The notes under the pieces are model-generated. The model made no database searches. It saw nothing but the letters and a program-made list of their open reading frames with translations, and was not told the origin of the DNA. Shown in pieces: positions 57,896 to 64,000 of a stretch of 64,000 bases of DNA (positions within the stretch are counted from its first letter, which is position 1; each line of letters opens with the position of its first letter). Source of the stretch: Acinetobacter pullicarnis (GTDB lineage: Bacteria > Pseudomonadota > Gammaproteobacteria > Pseudomonadales > Moraxellaceae); the NCBI RefSeq assembly GCF_006352475.1, contig NZ_VCMZ01000001.1:2046001-2110000 (forward strand), read 5' to 3'. The position numbers and the translations under genes were made by a program.

Positions 57896-58573
57896 ATGCT
57901 GATACAAAATTTACCCCGTTGGCTACTTCTTTCTGCATTTTTGCTGGCCATGAATGCAGGAATGATTAATGTCTTGGGCTTATTTAGTTTGTTGCACCAG
58001 TCGGTTTCACATATGACTGGAAATGTCAGTTTTGTCGCTGATGCTTTAATTCAACAACAGTATGGTCATGTCCTCTATTTATTGTTAGTTATTGCCTGTT
58101 ATGTTTTAGGCTCGAGCTATAGTGGGTTTATTTTAGGTAATAGTCATTTTGAACTCAGTCAACGTTATGGTGCACCACTGTGCTTAGTTGCCATATTTAT
58201 TCTGATTTGTTGGTTATTTCTACCCTATTATCCACGTTATGCCTTGCTCTGGGCTTCTGCGGCAATGGGTGTTCAAAATGCCATGGTGAGTCATTATAAA
58301 GGTGCGATTATTCGCACCACGCATCTTTCTGGTGTACTCACTGACTTGGGGTTAGCCCTAGGATATCTCCTTAAAGGCTTACCTGTTGAACCAAGACGTA
58401 TCATTTTACATTTGATGATTTTCGTTGGCTTTTTACTCGGTGGAATTATTGCCTCGCTGGTCTATCCTTATTTAAAATTTGAAGCCTTCCTGATTCCTGC
58501 AGGCTTAAGTTTATTATTGTGTGTGGTATATTGGGTGGCTTTATTTCGTGTTCTCCCTTTTTCAAAAAAGTAA
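57896..58573 (+). CDS. YoaK/DUF1275 family membrane protein
   Basis: A 225-residue protein with six hydrophobic segments. MNAGMINVLGLFSLLHQSVSHMTGNVS (about 19-45) is the DUF1275 signature with the conserved S-H-M-T-G-N. MGVQNAMVSHYKGAIIRTTHLSGVLTDLG is the second conserved stretch. The function of this family is not established; a transport role is often guessed. It is 17 bp from the DUF2058 gene on the same strand and is probably co-transcribed with it. Confidence 0.87.
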   Translation: MLIQNLPRWLLLSAFLLAMNAGMINVLGLFSLLHQSVSHMTGNVSFVADALIQQQYGHVLYLLLVIACYVLGSSYSGFILGNSHFELSQRYGAPLCLVAIFILICWLFLPYYPRYALLWASAAMGVQNAMVSHYKGAIIRTTHLSGVLTDLGLALGYLLKGLPVEPRRIILHLMIFVGFLLGGIIASLVYPYLKFEAFLIPAGLSLLLCVVYWVALFRVLPFSKK

Positions 58574-58590
58574 TCGTTGTGAGTTGAGTT

Positions 58591-59127
58591 ATGGTTAAAA
58601 ATGCATTGCAAGCCCAGTTATTAAAGGCGGGTTTGGTCGACACTAAAAAAGCAAAAAAACTATCCAAACAAGCCCAACATGAGCATCGTACTGGTCAAAG
58701 TGATGAAGCTCAACTGAAAGAAAAAATTGAACAAGCCAATCAAGAAAAAATTAAAAAAGACCAATCGCTCAATATGGAAAAACAACGCATCTTAGATGAA
58801 AAAGCGTTAAAGGCTTCCATTATTCAAATGATTGGTCAGCATAAAATTACTGACAGTAAAGGTGATGTGACCTATCAATTTATTGATGAAAATAAAATCA
58901 AAAAAATCTATACCAACCAACAGGCATATAATGCCTTGGTATCTGGTAGTTTGGTGATCGCACGCGACCATGCAAGCTATGCCTTATTGCCTAAAGCTTT
59001 GGCAGATCGTATTAATGAGAAAATGGAAGGTTTTATTCTGGTCAATAATGCAGAACAAACTGAACAAGTGACCAATGAAGAAGATCCATATGCAGCCTAT
59101 GTTATTCCAGATGATTTAATGTGGTAA
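58591..59127 (+). CDS. DUF2058 (YaiL-like) protein
   Basis: A 178-residue, highly charged cytosolic protein. The N-terminal half, QLLKAGLVDTKKAKKLSKQA followed by a Lys/Gln/Glu-rich helix (about 10-70), is typical of DUF2058, often annotated as a nucleoprotein or polynucleotide-associated protein. The C-terminal half is a small mixed domain (YQFIDENKIKKIYTNQQAY to VIPDDLMW). Function is unproven. A strong terminator follows after 72 bp, closing the two-gene unit with the YoaK-like gene. Confidence 0.83.
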   Translation: MVKNALQAQLLKAGLVDTKKAKKLSKQAQHEHRTGQSDEAQLKEKIEQANQEKIKKDQSLNMEKQRILDEKALKASIIQMIGQHKITDSKGDVTYQFIDENKIKKIYTNQQAYNALVSGSLVIARDHASYALLPKALADRINEKMEGFILVNNAEQTEQVTNEEDPYAAYVIPDDLMW

Positions 59128-59199
59128 TCAGCATATCGCTTCAATTATAGACCGAGACCAATCGGTCTGTTTATTAAATCCTTTAAAAAATATATCGAA

Positions 59200-59236
59200 T
59201 GCACTGACCTCATAACTGTCAGTGCATTTTTTATTT
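59200..59236 (+). terminator. intrinsic terminator after the DUF2058 gene
   Basis: TGCACTGAC (59200-59208) pairs perfectly with GTCAGTGCA (59218-59226) and runs into TTTTTTATTT. A second small stem AGACCGA/TCGGTCT lies upstream at 59149-59168. Confidence 0.9.
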
Positions 59237-59293
59237 ATATACCATCACGTTTAAATTATTGGGTCAAATTTATACGGCCCAATCTATTTAAAA

Positions 59294-59323
59294 TTGACTT
59301 TACCTTACTCACCTCTTTATATT
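59294..59323 (+). promoter_or_regulatory. candidate promoter of the mechanosensitive channel gene
   Basis: TTGACT (59294-59299) is followed after 18 bases by TATATT (59318-59323), about 150 bp before the gene start and 58 bp after a terminator. Spacing and match are acceptable but not strong. Nothing else was seen in 59237-59472. Confidence 0.4.
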
Positions 59324-59472
59324 TACCCACTTAAGTTGTATAAAAAATACTCATGCCAGTGCAGGTCAAGTGGCTGAATGAACAAATCGTGTATATGAAA
59401 AGTGTCTTATCAGGTTTAAATCGTTCATTTTTAATAGAATGATCAGTAATATGAATTGAGAGGTTATTGCTT

Positions 59473-60720
59473 TTGAATAAAATTAAGTTCATCCAAGATA
59501 CGATAAATTGGGCGAATCAGTATCCTTGGCTAGAAATGCTCAGTTCACTTGCAATCCTAATTGTGGTCGCCTTCGTTGCTAACTTTATTGCCAAAAGAGT
59601 CGTTGTCAGTGGCGTTCGAACATTATTATCTAAATTCAAATTTATTGATCAACAAATATTTTCTGAACATAGTGTTATTCGCCGTATTGCCAATGTTATT
59701 CCAGCACTGATTATTTTATATGGTATTCGAACGGTTCCTCATTTATCTGCGCCACTGCATAGTTTTATCCAAATGGTGGCACAAGCTTTTATTTTCCTAA
59801 CGATTGCATTGAGTATCAGTGAGTTTTTAAATATTTTTAACTCAATGTATCAACGTAATCCCAGGGCCAAAAATAAACCCATCAAAGGCTATTTACAACT
59901 GGTTAAAATGATTGTCTATATCGTCTGTATTTTGATGATTATGGGCACATTCTTAAACAAAGATGTATTCAGCATATTGGCTGGTTTTGGTGCGATGGCC
60001 GCAGTACTGATGTTGGTTTTCCAAAATACAATTTTATCGATTGTGGCATCCGTGCAGATTTCTTCGTACGACATGATCCGTATTGGTGATTGGATTGAAA
60101 TGCCCTCTTTAAATGCCGATGGTACTGTCATTGATATGTCATTACATACGGTGACCGTCGAGAATTTTGATAAGACCTTAACCACTGTTCCAACCAATAA
60201 ATTAGTCACGGATACCTTTAAAAACTGGCGTGGCATGGCGCAATCTGGGGTGCGCAGAATTAAGCGTTCCATTTATATTGATCAAAGCAGTATTTGTTTT
60301 TTAGATCAACATAAGCAAGAGGAATTGAAATCATTTTTATTGCTTAATCAATACTTAGATAATAAACAAGCTGAACTTGAACGTTTTAATGAACAGTTTG
60401 AAGATGAGTCTGAATATAATCTGCGTCAAATGACCAATGTCGGTACATTTAGAGCTTATATTCACTTTTATCTACAAAATCATCCAGGTATTGCGAAGAA
60501 TCAAACCTTGATGGTGCGCCAATTGCAACCAACCAGTGATGGCCTACCTTTAGAAATTTATGCTTTTACCAATACCATTGTTTGGACTGAATACGAAGCA
60601 ATTCAATCCGATATATTTGACCACTTAATGGCGATTATTCCCGCTTTTGGTTTGAAAATTTTTCAAGCACCTTCTGGTCTTGATCTGAGGTCATTGTCCT
60701 CAAAAGACTCGGCAGAATAA
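59473..60720 (+). CDS. MscS family mechanosensitive channel (YbdG-like)
   Basis: A 415-residue inner-membrane protein with five N-terminal hydrophobic segments. The pore-lining segment and vestibule follow: DVFSILAGFGAMAAVLMLVFQNTILSIVASVQI, then MIRIGDWIEMPSLNADGTVID with TVTVENFDKTLTTVPTNKLV. The size and the Asp/Asn-rich insertion match the YbdG group, which has small conductance and responds to mild osmotic shock. Initiation is probably at a TTG: GAGAGG lies nine bases before the TTG at 59473, while the TTG at 59467 is too close to it. A terminator follows at 20 bp. Confidence 0.87.
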   Translation: MNKIKFIQDTINWANQYPWLEMLSSLAILIVVAFVANFIAKRVVVSGVRTLLSKFKFIDQQIFSEHSVIRRIANVIPALIILYGIRTVPHLSAPLHSFIQMVAQAFIFLTIALSISEFLNIFNSMYQRNPRAKNKPIKGYLQLVKMIVYIVCILMIMGTFLNKDVFSILAGFGAMAAVLMLVFQNTILSIVASVQISSYDMIRIGDWIEMPSLNADGTVIDMSLHTVTVENFDKTLTTVPTNKLVTDTFKNWRGMAQSGVRRIKRSIYIDQSSICFLDQHKQEELKSFLLLNQYLDNKQAELERFNEQFEDESEYNLRQMTNVGTFRAYIHFYLQNHPGIAKNQTLMVRQLQPTSDGLPLEIYAFTNTIVWTEYEAIQSDIFDHLMAIIPAFGLKIFQAPSGLDLRSLSSKDSAE

Positions 60721-60739
60721 ACATTGTTTGTTTGACTCG

Positions 60740-60768
60740 AAAAGGCGCCAATAGATTTGGCGCCTTTT
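60740..60768. terminator. terminator after the mechanosensitive channel gene
   Basis: AAAAGGCGCCAA (60740-60751) pairs with TTGGCGCCTTTT (60757-60768) around a 5-base loop. The T-run on either strand would allow use from both sides. Confidence 0.85.
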
Positions 60769-60775
60769 CTTTGCT

Positions 60776-60940
60776 TCACCAATTTAATGGAATCGCCTCG
60801 CCATCGGCTGTGAGCATTAACTGGTGAAAATCATTATATTCAGTTAACAGTTGACTCATCCTTGCTCGTCCCACGCCCTTTCTCTGAAACTCAGGATGAA
60901 TCAGCCAGTTTGGGTTTACAAATGTATCATTTATTAAAAA
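60776..60940 (-). pseudogene. remnant of a GNAT acetyltransferase
   Basis: Reading the minus strand from about 60940 to the stop at 60776-60778 gives a peptide with FVNPNWLIHPEFQRKGVGRA, the acetyl-CoA loop (HPEFQRKGVG) of GNAT enzymes, then ARMSQLLTEYNDFHQLMLTA and DGEAIPLNW. Normal GNAT proteins carry about 90 residues before this loop and continue after AIP with FYEKLGF-like sequence; both are missing. It is therefore a decayed fragment beside the channel terminator, marking where chromosomal core gives way to the more accessory end of the window. Confidence 0.6.
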
Positions 60941-60993
60941 CGAAGAAACATTAAATGTAGTGTAAATAAAGATGAATTAAAGTGGAAAATGCA

Positions 60994-61677
60994 ATGCGAA
61001 TCTTGCTCGTGGAAGATGAACACAAAACAGGTGATTATCTTAAAAAAGGGCTTTCTGAAGCGGGATATGTGACGGATTGGGTACAAGATGGTATCAGTGG
61101 GCTGCACTTTGCGATTACAGCGCCATACGACTTGATCATTTTAGATGTCATGCTGCCTAAAATGGATGGCTGGGCTGTTTTAACTGAAATCCGTAAAACT
61201 CATGCCAACCTCCCGATCTTATTTCTATCTGCACGTGATCATATTGAAGATCGGGTCAAAGGGCTTGAACTTGGCGCCGATGATTACCTGATTAAACCCT
61301 TTGCTTTCGCAGAGTTATTGGCACGAATCAAAACGTTGCTCAGGCGCGGTTCCTTAAAAGAGGAACGCACTACTTATGTTGTGGCAGACTTACATCTCGA
61401 CTTGGTAAAAAGAAGAGTGGTTCGCGCTGGCCAACGGATTGATTTGACTGCGAAAGAATTTACGCTACTCGAACTGTTTATGCGCAGACAAGGCGAAGTA
61501 CTGCCTAAATCACTGATCGCCTCGCTGGTTTGGGACATGAACTTTGACAGTGACACCAATGTAATCGAAGTCGCCATTCGCAGACTGCGCAGTAAAGTTG
61601 ATGAGGGCTTTAGTCCCAAGCTGATCCAAAATATTCGAGGCATGGGCTATGTATTAGAGGTGGAGGATGAGCAATAA
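60994..61677 (+). CDS. heavy-metal type response regulator (CusR/CopR-like)
   Basis: A 227-residue OmpR-family regulator. The receiver domain has the acidic pair E7/D8, the phosphorylated D51 ([14 protein letters not shown]) and K101 (YLIKPF). The winged-helix DNA-binding domain follows ([20 protein letters not shown], then [18 protein letters not shown] and [10 protein letters not shown]). The wording [20 protein letters not shown] is close to the CusR/CopR/SilR metal-responsive group. The ATG at 60994 is the family start; a GTG four codons earlier is less likely. It overlaps the kinase gene by 11 bases. Confidence 0.9.
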   Translation: MRILLVEDEHKTGDYLKKGLSEAGYVTDWVQDGISGLHFAITAPYDLIILDVMLPKMDGWAVLTEIRKTHANLPILFLSARDHIEDRVKGLELGADDYLIKPFAFAELLARIKTLLRRGSLKEERTTYVVADLHLDLVKRRVVRAGQRIDLTAKEFTLLELFMRRQGEVLPKSLIASLVWDMNFDSDTNVIEVAIRRLRSKVDEGFSPKLIQNIRGMGYVLEVEDEQ

Positions 61678-63064
61678 AATACTAAAATCGATCGGTTTTC
61701 GAATTAGCTTAATCTCTACAGTTTTTACGGTTTCGATTTTAATTTTTATGGGATTTTTGATTAATCAGCATGTGATTAATCACTTTACTCAGCAAAACCA
61801 AGCACAGGTTGAAGGCAAATTGCTGCTGATTGAAAACTTACTCCATCAAAACCCGCCTGACTTACAGCGCAATTTGGATGAAGCTCTCATTGGCCATAAA
61901 AACTTGATTATACAAATTAAAAATCAAGAAGGTGCCATTCTGTATCAGACTCAAAATGCAACGCAGCAATTGAGTCAAATACAACAACGCAATCATTCAA
62001 AATGGCTGAACTGGATCGACCTGCCCTATAATAATCAAGCAATTGTGCGTACTAAACATCTTCAACTCGCACAAAAACCACAAACAGTCGAAATCATCGC
62101 AGGAGTTGAAACGACAGATAATATTGAATTTCTACATTTTTTTGAGCAGCAACTACTCCTCATCGGAATTTTAGGTACCTTATGCATCATGTTTCTCGGT
62201 TGGTTTGCAACTTGGCATGGGCTAAAACCCATCCGAAAAATGGCCAAAATCTCTGAGAAGATTACTGCAAATCACCTCTCTAAACGTCTAGAACTTCGGC
62301 ATGCTCCCATTGAAGTGCTTCCACTGGCCACAGCATTTAATCAAATGCTGGATCGACTTGAAGTCTCTGTTGATCAGTTATCCGCTTTTTCAAGTGATCT
62401 CGCGCATGAAATGAGAACACCCATTAATAATTTAATGATGCAGACTCAGGTATGTTTGACCAAAAAACGAGAGATTGAGGAATATCAGGAAGTCTTATTT
62501 TCTAATTTAGAAGAATATGAGCGAATGGCAAAAATGGTTTCGGATATGCTTTTTCTGGCAAAAGCAGATCATGCTGATCAATTGAAAAATCGACAGAATA
62601 TTCATCTAGAAGATGAACTTGAAGCACTCTTCGAGTATTTTGATGCCTTTGCTGCTGAAAAAAATATAATATTAAAACAAAGCGGTGCAGCGATCATTTC
62701 TGCTGATCCAGCCATGATCCGCAGAGCCTTTAATAATTTAATTTCAAATGCAATTAAATATGGCCAAAAAAATTCGAGTTTAGATATTCAAATTCAAAAT
62801 CTTGAAGAAAATGTCATCCTGCTGATTAAAAATAAAGTTCCTATCGAAATGCAGCACCTCAGCCAAACACAACTTATTCGTTTTTTTGATCGTTTCTATC
62901 GACTCGATGCTGCAAGGCAACGCACAACAGAGGGTACTGGCCTAGGACTCGCCATCACAAAATCAATTATTGAAATGCATCAGGCAAGTATTGAGGTTTT
63001 TTTAATCGGTGAATTTATTGTATTTAAAATCATTTTTAAAAATATAAACACTCAGCAAGCTTAA
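61667..63064 (+). CDS. heavy-metal type sensor histidine kinase (CusS/CopS-like)
   Basis: A 465-residue inner-membrane kinase. Two transmembrane segments (about 12-32 and 160-180) enclose a periplasmic sensor of about 130 residues, followed by a HAMP domain ([24 protein letters not shown] [20 protein letters not shown]). The H-box [11 protein letters not shown] has the phosphorylated H247; the N-box [10 protein letters not shown] and the G-box [13 protein letters not shown] complete it. The [18 protein letters not shown] wording is that of the heavy-metal sensor subfamily. The periplasmic loop has few His/Met residues, so metal identity cannot be read. It is coupled to the regulator by an 11-base overlap. 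Confidence 0.9.
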   Translation: MSNKILKSIGFRISLISTVFTVSILIFMGFLINQHVINHFTQQNQAQVEGKLLLIENLLHQNPPDLQRNLDEALIGHKNLIIQIKNQEGAILYQTQNATQQLSQIQQRNHSKWLNWIDLPYNNQAIVRTKHLQLAQKPQTVEIIAGVETTDNIEFLHFFEQQLLLIGILGTLCIMFLGWFATWHGLKPIRKMAKISEKITANHLSKRLELRHAPIEVLPLATAFNQMLDRLEVSVDQLSAFSSDLAHEMRTPINNLMMQTQVCLTKKREIEEYQEVLFSNLEEYERMAKMVSDMLFLAKADHADQLKNRQNIHLEDELEALFEYFDAFAAEKNIILKQSGAAIISADPAMIRRAFNNLISNAIKYGQKNSSLDIQIQNLEENVILLIKNKVPIEMQHLSQTQLIRFFDRFYRLDAARQRTTEGTGLGLAITKSIIEMHQASIEVFLIGEFIVFKIIFKNINTQQA

Positions 63065-63151
63065 TTACATTTTTGTAATTTCCATGACCATAAACTGTAT
63101 GGCTTCGATCGCTAAACTAAAACGATTGAAACCACTACAGGAATGAAAAAT

Positions 63152-63421
63152 ATGAACGCTTTTATTAACTTTGTCGCAGTCGGTCTTTTCAGCATTTCAA
63201 CACTAAGCTTTGCATCACAGGCTTACAATCAAGAACCGATGCTTGATTACTACGGCACAGGAAGTGATGGCGATAATACAACGGGGCTTCTGCTCAAACA
63301 AACTGAAACGATGCGCTCATCTGCATCTGCCCATCCTGGAAAATCACATCCACCACATACCGATACGATAGCAACAGGAAATGATGCTGAAGGTCATAAT
63401 CACTTGTCAATCTCCAAGTAA
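63152..63421 (+). CDS. small exported His-containing protein
   Basis: An 89-residue protein with a signal peptide (AFINFVAVGLFSISTLSFAS, cleavage likely after FAS at about 22). The mature part of about 67 residues is polar and has His/Ser/Pro clusters (SAHPGKSHPPHTDTI and EGHNHLS), plausible metal ligands. The ATG at 63152 has AGGA 9 bases upstream; the ATG at 63143 is too close to it. It follows the metal-type two-component system by 87 bp, and similar small proteins often sit beside cop/cus loci. The family is not one I can name; a copper or silver role is inference. Confidence 0.65.
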   Translation: MNAFINFVAVGLFSISTLSFASQAYNQEPMLDYYGTGSDGDNTTGLLLKQTETMRSSASAHPGKSHPPHTDTIATGNDAEGHNHLSISK

Positions 63422-63445
63422 GTTTAAGCGAATATGAATGAGACC

Positions 63446-63465
63446 CCCAGCTGATTAAAGCTGGG
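63446..63465. terminator. stem-loop after the small exported protein
   Basis: CCCAGCT (63446-63452) pairs with AGCTGGG (63459-63465). A run of six Ts lies 12 bases further on, too distant for a classical terminator. It sits 25 bp after the stop codon. Confidence 0.4.
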
Positions 63466-63592
63466 CAAACTCGTTGTTTTTTATTAAAAATCACTCAGCA
63501 GTAATAATGCATAATTATTCATTTTATATGATTAAAAAAACACCTCACTCTTATTTATAATGGCGCTTCATAAACAAATGTAGCGTGATCAA

Positions 63593-63811
63593 ATGTTAGG
63601 ACTATCTTTTGGGCATCTTGCTTTATTTGCACTGGTGCTGATATTAATTTTTGGAACATCTAAATTAAAAACCTTAGGTCAAGATTTAGGTCATTCAATT
63701 AAAGATTTTAAAAAATCGATTCAAGAGGATGAATCAATAGACAATCAAATACCGAATACAAGCAAATCCTCAAAATACCAAAACAATCAAGATCATAATC
63801 ATCATGCTTAA
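63593..63811 (+). CDS. tatA: TatA/TatE family twin-arginine translocase subunit
   Basis: A 72-residue protein with the TatA layout: short N-terminus, membrane helix (HLALFALVLILIF), the conserved FG at the hinge (FGTSKLKTLG), an amphipathic helix (GQDLGHSIKDFKKSIQED) and a polar, His/Asn-rich tail. In place of a core tatABC operon it lies next to a metal-type two-component system and is followed by a broken tatB start. It may be an accessory TatA, for instance for export of a Tat-dependent multicopper oxidase, but that is inference. The ribosome site is weak. Confidence 0.8.
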   Translation: MLGLSFGHLALFALVLILIFGTSKLKTLGQDLGHSIKDFKKSIQEDESIDNQIPNTSKSSKYQNNQDHNHHA

Positions 63812-63835
63812 GTATTCTGCACTGTATTCATTTCC

Positions 63836-63943
63836 ATGTTAAATATTGGATTATTCGAGCTGCTTTTCTTTATTGCCTTATTATCGAATTCAACTTGCGC
63901 AAAAACTGCTGAGCGAAGGTGTTCCATTACAAGATTGTGCTGA
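63836..63943 (+). pseudogene. tatB: truncated tatB start
   Basis: The frame begins MLNIGLFELLFFIALL, the expected TatB N-terminal membrane helix, 24 bp after the tatA stop. After about 16 codons it loses similarity (the expected V-L-G-P-E/D-K-L-P is absent) and continues with an unrelated Cys/Arg-rich stretch to a stop at 63941-63943. The change coincides with the start of an AraC-type fragment in another frame, so tatB has been cut by a rearrangement. Confidence 0.6.
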
Positions 63944-64000
63944 ACAGGTTGGCTATCAATCACTGGCAGCATTTACCCGTGCCTTTCAACGCGTCACGCA
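63876..64000 (+). pseudogene. C-terminal fragment of an AraC family regulator
   Basis: In the +3-type frame the DNA encodes PYYRIQLAQKLLSEGVPLQD followed by CAEQVGYQSLAAFTRAFQRV, the second helix-turn-helix of an AraC/XylS regulator. There is no room for the rest of the protein upstream, because tatA and the tatB start occupy it, and the frame is closed at 63840. It is therefore a 5'-truncated piece; its end lies beyond the window. Confidence 0.7.

Overview
The window looks like chromosomal DNA of an Acinetobacter species (Moraxellaceae, Gammaproteobacteria). The evidence is the AT-rich base use, a catM/catB/catC/catIJFD beta-ketoadipate cluster with Acinetobacter-like protein sequences and a CatM operator, two adjacent PqiA genes, and gene families common in this genus. 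I cannot fix the species. It is not certain to be baumannii, because the CRISPR repeat is not one of the two type I-F repeats I associate with that species. No rRNA, tRNA or intact insertion sequence was recognised.

Layout. 0-3.3 kb: a small catabolic set (cupin dioxygenase-like protein, SDR dehydrogenase, MetA-type outer-membrane protein) facing a LysR regulator. 3.5-7.5 kb: a pqiA-pqiA-pqiB-pqiC envelope lipid-transport operon. 7.8-11.3 kb: a lone 1147-residue superfamily 1 helicase preceded by a perfect 16-bp inverted repeat. 11.4-15.7 kb: an NTF2-like protein, fadH, a divergent PadR regulator with a palindromic operator, and a hydrolase. 15.9-24.3 kb: catM, then catB-catC-(378-bp structured gap)-catI-catJ-(palindrome-rich repeat)-catF-catD, which takes cis,cis-muconate to succinyl-CoA and acetyl-CoA, then an MHS-type transporter. 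catA is not in the window. 24.4-33.8 kb: housekeeping genes (prmC, prfA, a glycine-zipper protein, a luciferase-like oxidoreductase, purT, glnD, dapC). 33.8-34.5 kb: a CRISPR array with ten identical 28-bp repeats of type I-F form and no cas genes anywhere in the window. Its leader holds an IHF consensus site flanked by an 11-bp inverted repeat. 34.6-40.0 kb: a lipoprotein, a LysE exporter, and two MFS exporters, each divergent from its own regulator. 40.2-44.5 kb: mgtC and mgtA below a small outer-membrane-type gene. 45.1-54.2 kb: a class III aminotransferase, HglS (2-oxoadipate dioxygenase/decarboxylase), an anion/amino-acid symporter, a LysR regulator and a YdiJ-type D-2-hydroxyglutarate dehydrogenase. 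Together they can be read as 2-aminoadipate -> 2-oxoadipate -> D-2-hydroxyglutarate -> 2-oxoglutarate. 54.6-60.7 kb: SulP, SstT, YoaK-like, DUF2058 and MscS-family genes. 60.8-64.0 kb: a more accessory-looking end, with a GNAT remnant, a CusRS-like two-component system, a small His-containing exported protein, an extra TatA, and a TatB start that runs into an AraC regulator fragment.

The points most worth following are the orphan type I-F array and its symmetrical IHF-centred leader, the proposed 2-aminoadipate/D-2-hydroxyglutarate locus, the repeat insertion that supplies the catJ stop codon, and the broken tatB/araC junction next to a metal-responsive two-component system. Function assignments rest on recognition of families and motifs; no database search was run.
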